Positions 58,553 through 64,000 of a stretch of 64,000 nt of DNA are shown here, in pieces. The position numbers were made by a program, and so were the translations under genes. The notes below the pieces were generated by a model. That model saw nothing but the letters and a program-made list of their open reading frames with translations, had not been told where the DNA came from and searched no databases. Source of the DNA: Lachnospiraceae bacterium. Its GTDB lineage: Bacteria; Bacillota; Clostridia; Lachnospirales; Lachnospiraceae. Location: assembly GCA_022845955.1 (NCBI GenBank), contig AP025576.1, positions 5,580,001-5,644,000 on the forward strand, given 5' to 3'. Position 1 is the first letter of the stretch, and every line of letters begins with the position of its first letter.

Positions 58553-60256
58553 TTATTCCTTTCTTTCAGAAAAAGCTTCCTTTAAAGCATAGTAAGCCAT
58601 CTTCGGTCTGCGGTATTCATCTACCACACCTTTATTATTTCTGCTGAGCGGACGTGTCATCGGCCATCTTCTGGGACCTTCCTGAGATATGCGCACGTCA
58701 CAGAACTGCCATACAAATACCCCTGCCACATCCTCCTGAGCAAATATTTCCTTTGTAGCCCTGGTAAGCAGTTCCGCCTGATATTCCTCACTCCATTTCA
58801 CCCGCATCACATCATGGAAATTATAAATTCCGCCGCCGCCATATTCGCTGATGATAATTGGTTTCCCTTCATTTCCGGTTTCTCTCATACGTCTGCGCAT
58901 TTTCTCCAAATCCTCTTCCACAGTATCGTCCCCATACCAGTAAGGATACATGTTAAAGGAACATAAAGATTCCATTCCCAGACAAAGATCCCCTTTTCCC
59001 ATATCTTCCATATATTTATTGCTGGCAAACGTATTCAGACGGCTTTTATCCGTAGCCAGAAGTTCAAAATGCTTCTGATAGATCCTTACCCCTTCTTCCT
59101 CATTGGAAGCAGCCTCATTCAGACAGCCCCATATAAGAATCGACGGATGATTATAATGGTTTTCCAGCATTTCATGCATGACTGCCATGGATTGCTCCAG
59201 AAACAGCGGATGCGTCAGCCGGGGGACGTCTCCTCCCCTGTCATGGCTTTCCTCCCATACATAAATTCCATGTTCATCACATAAATCCAGAAACCTCTCA
59301 TCGTTGGGATAATGGCAGGTTCTGACAGCATTTGCCCCCAGATTCTCGATTAACTTAATATCTGCATCCATCAGGGAAAGAGGAATCGCACACCCGCAGT
59401 TTCCGTGATCCTCATGCCTGTTGATTCCCTTTAAAAAAACCGGCAGGCCATTAAGCAAAATCCTGCCGTTTCGCTGTTCCACCACACGGAACCCCACACG
59501 CTCTGTCAGATCGTCCGCTTCCCCCTCTTTTGTCATCAGGACTGCCCGAAAAAGATATAGTGCCGGATTTTCATGACTCCAGGCAGTTACCCCTTCAAAA
59601 TGGAATTCCAAATTTGCTGTGGTATCCTCTCCCGCCTGTATCAGAATATCCACGGCCTCCTTCTTTCCGGCACAGCTTCCTTCCAATCGAACCTGTTCTG
59701 CATTGCCTGAAAGATTTCTGACAATCACTCTTACCTGGGCAAACCAATTTCCATCCACGAACCGGGGTTCGAATTCTAACCTTTCTATAAAGCAATCCGG
59801 GACCAGTTCCTGGTAAACCGATCGCGTAATTCCCCCATATGTATAATAATCATTTGGAATATGAAGTCTTGACTCCTCCGACCATCGATTATCTACGATT
59901 ACTTCCAGCTTATGCATTCCTTTATCCACACCGGGAATTACCAGGCTGAAAGGAGTATAGGCATTGTAGTGCCTGCCTATATAACTTCCGTCCAGATACA
60001 CCATTCCCGTATGGCTTATCCCCTTGAAAACCAGCCTTAAATTCCCGGATTTTTCCACACATATTTCTTTCCGGTAAGCTGCCAGCCCCCGGTATCTGCA
60101 GTAAGGCATAGCCATTTCCCAGCAGGAAGGGACAGCAATACTGTCCCGATAATCTCCGGGCAGATTACATTCCTCTATCGTCTGGAACTCCCAGATTCCA
60201 TCCAGATCCACCTGTTCTCTTATTGTGTGGGTCGGAAAAACTCTTTCTGTACTCAT
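58553..60256 (-). CDS. GH2-family glycosidase (beta-glucuronidase/galactosidase-like)
   Basis: A 567-residue cytoplasmic hydrolase. It has an N-terminal sugar-binding jelly roll (to about 180), an Ig-like domain (180-275) and a TIM barrel. The acid/base Glu is in LIWGCLNEAASNEEE and the nucleophile Glu in IIISEYGGGG. NRHEDHGNCGCAI corresponds to the NRHE motif. The length and motifs are nearer beta-glucuronidases than LacZ. NK-type carboxylate-binding motifs of true glucuronidases are not clearly visible, so the sugar specificity is open. It follows the AraC gene by 14 bp. Confidence 0.87.
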   Translation of the reverse strand: MSTERVFPTHTIREQVDLDGIWEFQTIEECNLPGDYRDSIAVPSCWEMAMPYCRYRGLAAYRKEICVEKSGNLRLVFKGISHTGMVYLDGSYIGRHYNAYTPFSLVIPGVDKGMHKLEVIVDNRWSEESRLHIPNDYYTYGGITRSVYQELVPDCFIERLEFEPRFVDGNWFAQVRVIVRNLSGNAEQVRLEGSCAGKKEAVDILIQAGEDTTANLEFHFEGVTAWSHENPALYLFRAVLMTKEGEADDLTERVGFRVVEQRNGRILLNGLPVFLKGINRHEDHGNCGCAIPLSLMDADIKLIENLGANAVRTCHYPNDERFLDLCDEHGIYVWEESHDRGGDVPRLTHPLFLEQSMAVMHEMLENHYNHPSILIWGCLNEAASNEEEGVRIYQKHFELLATDKSRLNTFASNKYMEDMGKGDLCLGMESLCSFNMYPYWYGDDTVEEDLEKMRRRMRETGNEGKPIIISEYGGGGIYNFHDVMRVKWSEEYQAELLTRATKEIFAQEDVAGVFVWQFCDVRISQEGPRRWPMTRPLSRNNKGVVDEYRRPKMAYYALKEAFSERKE

Positions 60257-60270
60257 ACCAATCTCCTAAT

Positions 60271-62472
60271 CTACTTATCCATTAAGCTTCTGTATTTCCC
60301 GGGAGATACTCCCTTAATTTTTTTAAAGTTACGTATAAAGGTAGGTGTATTCGCATATCCTACGCTCCTTGATATTGCATCAACAGACATTGACTTATCC
60401 TTAAGCAGTTCAACACTGTCTTCAATCCTGATTCGGGTAATATATTCCACAAAACCTTCCCCAACCTGCTTCTTGAACAGTTTTGATACAGAACTATAGG
60501 AAAGATCCAAAGTATCCGAAATCATCTCCAGAGAAAGATCCTCCCGGTAGTGTTCCTCTATCATCTCCATAATTTTCCCAAGAATTTCTTCTTCCCTGGA
60601 ACCCTGTATTTCCTTTTGGCATCGTAAAAGTTCCTGATATATCTGTAAAATATCTTTCTGATAATCCGCAAGACAATATTCCTGACGCCTGCTTCTCTCC
60701 AGAGGTTCCTTCCTGTTTACAAAATTTTCCCGTTTCAGCTGTCCGCTTCCGGCCATATCCTCTGCAAAAGAATATAATTCTTCATAAAATTTCTCAAGGA
60801 AAAACATTGGAACCTCTGGCCTGAAATATCCGCACACAAGATTTTTTACCAGTTCAAATGCATCCTCCTGCTCCCCCGACTGAATACAGTTTTTATATTG
60901 TTCCCTGAAGGAAAACGGCAGCCGGTATCTGGAAAAATCCGCTTTCAGGAGATCCGATATAGCCAGATACTCAAATTCCTTCGAAGAGGTACGATACTGC
61001 CAGGCATACTGTGCCTGATGATACGATTTTACGATATCTGACAAATATTCATATTCTGCTCCCCGGGATACCACATAAGGCTTATCTGCAAACCTGGAGA
61101 TAATTTCAGAAATTTTTCCTTCATTATAATTAAGTAATACTACTATAAACTTCCCATCACAAATAACATAATGATTCATAAAGCTTTCCTGAAATATCTG
61201 CCGGACAGATTCTGCATTCACTTTTTGTTCCTTATGGTAAAAAAGAAGGACAACAAAATATCTGTGCGGCAAAACTATATTATTTGCCTCTAATTTCAGA
61301 CGGATTTCATCTTCCGACATCTGATTATGCAGAAGATCCTTCAAAACGCTTTGCTGGATAACCGGGACCGTTTTCATCATCTTTATCTGCAGATCTTGAT
61401 TTAGAAGAATCATCTTATCTATGTTTTCATCAATCAGGGAAAATTCATCCCTCCTGCTCATCCCCCGCTTATCACCATAGCTTTCACTCACCCCAACTTT
61501 ATGATACAAACGATCGATGGGGAAATATAATTTTTTACTGTAAAAAAAGGTGAAAATAAAAATCAGGACTACACAAACGATACACAGATAAAATGTAATC
61601 CAACCGATTTCCCTTACACGCACTGTTATTTCATCATATGGGATCAATGTCAGGTAAGTCCAGTTGGTAACCAGGGATTTCTGTGATACGTATAACCACG
61701 TTTTACCATCAATAGATATGGATGACTGATCTGTCAGTCCGTCCAATCTGCTGCTGACCTCATCCCATCCTAATTTTTCCTTCATAGAATAACTGACTAC
61801 CGGATTATTTTCCCCGTCCACAATAAACGTCTGTCCCGCTTCCAGATACTGAATCGTCTCAATATCCTTCAGCAATTTATTTTTATCAATTACAACCTCT
61901 ACAAAAACATTCGGATTTTCAGACTGAAAAGGAATGGAACTTCCAAACATAACCGCATCAAAGGTATTCGCAATCATTTTGTAAGAGTCTAAATAATGCG
62001 TATTCCAAAAACCGTTGGAAAGTATGATTTCCTTCAGCTCCTTATTCTGAAACTTCTCAAAATAAAACTCCGACCGCATACTCCCTTCGCAATTCATTAC
62101 AAAGTCAATATCTTTAATATAGACAACAATATCTTCTATGTATGAATTACTCGCCTTTAGCTGTATCATATCCGTCAGCAGATAGCCGGTGAGATAAAAA
62201 TCCTTTTGATTGGTTTTATAGGCGAATGCATTGATATGTGAACTGTTTATCATATAACTGAGCATATCTGTCTGTATGCTTTCCATATTGGCATCCCATT
62301 TTTCTTTTGCCTGCTCCTGCAGAAGATAAATCGAATTATTAATTTCTGCTTTCAATAGATTGGAAGAATAGGCATAGATGGCAGCAGCCAGAAGAATCAT
62401 TGGAAAAATAGAAAAAAGCAGCAATGTAAGAACCAGCCGGACATAAAACTTACCCTTCAGCATCTGTGTCAT
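60271..62472 (-). CDS. Membrane-bound AraC-family regulator (YesN-like)
   Basis: A 733-residue sensor-regulator. A first helix (LVLTLLLFSIFPMILLAAAIYAY) and a second (TFYLCIVCVVLIFIFTFFY, near residue 290) flank an extracellular Cache-type sensor domain. The C-terminal 100 residues are an AraC HTH (LSLEMISDTLDLSYSSVSKLF, SVDAISRSVGYANTPTFIRNF). Such proteins control linked sugar transporter and glycosidase genes by sensing an outside ligand. The ATG at 62472 follows GGGGAGGG; the frame before it lacks a site. Confidence 0.87.
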   Translation of the reverse strand: MTQMLKGKFYVRLVLTLLLFSIFPMILLAAAIYAYSSNLLKAEINNSIYLLQEQAKEKWDANMESIQTDMLSYMINSSHINAFAYKTNQKDFYLTGYLLTDMIQLKASNSYIEDIVVYIKDIDFVMNCEGSMRSEFYFEKFQNKELKEIILSNGFWNTHYLDSYKMIANTFDAVMFGSSIPFQSENPNVFVEVVIDKNKLLKDIETIQYLEAGQTFIVDGENNPVVSYSMKEKLGWDEVSSRLDGLTDQSSISIDGKTWLYVSQKSLVTNWTYLTLIPYDEITVRVREIGWITFYLCIVCVVLIFIFTFFYSKKLYFPIDRLYHKVGVSESYGDKRGMSRRDEFSLIDENIDKMILLNQDLQIKMMKTVPVIQQSVLKDLLHNQMSEDEIRLKLEANNIVLPHRYFVVLLFYHKEQKVNAESVRQIFQESFMNHYVICDGKFIVVLLNYNEGKISEIISRFADKPYVVSRGAEYEYLSDIVKSYHQAQYAWQYRTSSKEFEYLAISDLLKADFSRYRLPFSFREQYKNCIQSGEQEDAFELVKNLVCGYFRPEVPMFFLEKFYEELYSFAEDMAGSGQLKRENFVNRKEPLERSRRQEYCLADYQKDILQIYQELLRCQKEIQGSREEEILGKIMEMIEEHYREDLSLEMISDTLDLSYSSVSKLFKKQVGEGFVEYITRIRIEDSVELLKDKSMSVDAISRSVGYANTPTFIRNFKKIKGVSPGKYRSLMDK

Positions 62473-62545
62473 GAATTTTACCCTCCCCTTGTATTTTAGA
62501 TTATATGACAGGGTATGCCAAATGTCCACGGAAGCAATACTGTAA

Positions 62546-62583
62546 TAAGGGAATTTGGGGCATCGCTGCCCGAAACTCCCTTA
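62546..62583 (-). terminator. Hairpin between the binding-protein and AraC genes
   Basis: TAAGGGA/TCCCTTA enclose TTTGGGC-like arms around a short loop, just after the binding-protein stop. There is no T-tract, so it may stabilise the upstream message rather than terminate it. Confidence 0.45.
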
Positions 62584-62598
62584 TGCCTTTTCCGGCTG

Positions 62599-64000
62599 CT
62601 ATTTGGCAACTATAACCGCTGTTCTCCGGGTGTTCAATACTTCATCCAGACCAGCCTTTTGCAGCCTCTCCAGATATTCGTTCCAATTTCCGTCATCGGA
62701 AGGATCCAGGCTTCCGGTAATAAATCGCAGCGTATATTCCTGGAAAATATCATTTATCTGTGTCTCAGGATCAATCAGGGATTTTTCCTGCTCTTCCGTC
62801 AGATTATAGGCTACCGTTTTCAGATACTCCTTTCCGGCAATTGCCCGGGAAAGCTTCAAATCATCTGCATAGCCTATCTGCTCAAGGGATTCCTCCGCCC
62901 GAATCAGAAAATAGCCATAGCCTAACTGTTCCAGCGTCTTTCCTTCCGGATTGGATACGGAATATATTTCAGGAAGCAATACAGGTTTCCCATCAGCCAT
63001 TTCATAGGTGATACCCTCTTCTCCCATACTGAACCATCTCTGTCCCTCTTCGCTGACCGCCCAGTCTGCAAATTCAAGCCATCTTTCCAGCTTCTCATCG
63101 GAAAGCGCCTTCGTCATAACAAAACCTCCCGTATTCTGGTAAGAAAGTTCATGTGATACCAGAGCCTCCTTATCAGGATATGCGGTGATGAAGGTATCCA
63201 CCCACTGCCAGTCCGCATCCGGATCTGCATTTATCATGGCGTTATTCGCCCATACAGCGCGGTTCGTATAGCTGTATTCTGCAATGTTCAGTCCATTTGC
63301 ATAGATTTCTTCCCATTGGGTATCCGTAGCTGTCTGAAATTCCGGATCGATCAGGCCTTCGGCATACAGTTTTTCCACATATATCAGCATATCCCTGTAT
63401 TTATCCGTAGCAGGGCCATACGCAAGCTGCTGTGTATCCGGATCAAAAAAGAGATTTGTATTTGTACGGAATGCCAATGCAAAGCCTCCCAGCAGATTAT
63501 TAAATCCCCAACGGTTTGCAATAGGTATGGAATCAGGATATGCCTCCTTATATGCTTTCAGCAAATCATAAAGTTCTTCTGTTGTGGCCGGCACGGATTT
63601 TCCCAATTCTTCCAGCATTCCCATCCGATACAGCCATGCCTGGGATGCCGAGCGGTAATTTTTGTTCGGCGTATAATAAACCTTTCCATCGGAATTGGAA
63701 GCATAGGTCAGCATTTCATTCCATTCATCATCCGTATATAACGCCCGGTAATTGGGCAGCTTCTCATAATAATCACTCGCCGGGATCAGATATCCCTGGG
63801 ATGCCCAGCGTTTGATATCTTTTTCCCCGTTGTAATTCCATATCAGTTCCGGGAATTCACCTGTTGAAAACAAAAGATTCAATTGTTCACTGGGTGTACT
63901 TGATCCAATGTCTGTCCACTCCACATTAATATTAAATTTGTCCTTCAGCAGCCGATTGACAGGGCCGTGATCCGGCGCCACATCCTTACTGACACACCAT
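62599..64000 (-). CDS. Extracellular sugar-binding protein (LplA-like), 5' end outside window
   Basis: At least 467 residues; the frame is open to the window edge, so the signal peptide and lipobox are missing. The visible part begins WCVSKDVAPDHGPVNRLLKD and is followed by TGEFPELIWNYNGEKDIKRW, the layout of LplA/YtcQ-type binding proteins. Aromatic sugar-stacking sites are frequent. Its permease genes are presumably beyond the right edge. With the AraC regulator and GH2 enzyme it forms a glycan utilisation locus. Confidence 0.85.
   Translation of the reverse strand, partial: WCVSKDVAPDHGPVNRLLKDKFNINVEWTDIGSSTPSEQLNLLFSTGEFPELIWNYNGEKDIKRWASQGYLIPASDYYEKLPNYRALYTDDEWNEMLTYASNSDGKVYYTPNKNYRSASQAWLYRMGMLEELGKSVPATTEELYDLLKAYKEAYPDSIPIANRWGFNNLLGGFALAFRTNTNLFFDPDTQQLAYGPATDKYRDMLIYVEKLYAEGLIDPEFQTATDTQWEEIYANGLNIAEYSYTNRAVWANNAMINADPDADWQWVDTFITAYPDKEALVSHELSYQNTGGFVMTKALSDEKLERWLEFADWAVSEEGQRWFSMGEEGITYEMADGKPVLLPEIYSVSNPEGKTLEQLGYGYFLIRAEESLEQIGYADDLKLSRAIAGKEYLKTVAYNLTEEQEKSLIDPETQINDIFQEYTLRFITGSLDPSDDGNWNEYLERLQKAGLDEVLNTRRTAVIVAK

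Overview
The window looks like a gut Clostridia chromosome, most likely Lachnospiraceae. The reasons are the gene families present, strong GGAGG ribosome binding sites, and a Tn1549/CTn-type conjugative backbone typical of that group. The genus cannot be fixed from the sequence. No rRNA, tRNA, CRISPR array or integrase is visible.

Positions 1-7,430 (all minus strand) hold a TetR-controlled transport module. It runs TetR regulator, zinc-ribbon KTR protein, two half-size ABC exporter-fold proteins, then Opp/Nik-type permeases B and C and ATPases D and F, the last cut by the window edge. It is probably cargo of the conjugative element. The paired half-transporters followed by an Opp/Nik-type importer suggest metallophore or peptide handling, but the substrate is not shown.

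Positions about 7,550-41,130 (all minus strand, visibly more GC-rich) are the backbone of an integrative and conjugative element (ICE). In transcription order it has a double-HTH regulator, a small protein, ParA and ParB, a giant thioester/Cna-B surface adhesin, small accessory genes, a 3,034-residue ArdC-like/methylase/SNF2 helicase protein with a tnpV gene nested in another frame, a TOPRIM primase-like protein and PcfM. A hairpin cluster that is a good oriT candidate follows. Then come MobC, the relaxase, PcfB, an ArdC/LtrC-like protein, the VirD4 coupling protein, a Maff2 protein, a VirB6-like protein, PrgI, VirB4, a class B sortase and a CHAP hydrolase. Several genes have terminator-like hairpins in their leaders. 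The integrase should lie left of the window. The right end is probably near a 100-bp palindrome at 41.03-41.13 kb.

Positions 41.2-50 kb look chromosomal: a SAM methyltransferase, a lipoprotein, a palindromic repeat element, a C45-type acyltransferase/peptidase, a secreted four-repeat protein, and a CUT1 sugar ABC transporter (permeases plus binding lipoprotein). The methyltransferase carries upstream the same dyad motif that precedes the cargo ABC genes.

Positions 50.0-51.65 kb are a complete insertion sequence with inverted ends and a target duplication. From 51.7 to 56.6 kb there are HTH genes, a decayed SGNH hydrolase, and an HTH / transmembrane Ser-Thr kinase with LRR domain / secreted protein operon of unknown role. 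From 56.8 kb to the end (minus strand) is a glycan-use cluster: a binding protein (cut by the window edge), a membrane-bound AraC regulator, a GH2 glycosidase and two NodB-fold proteins.
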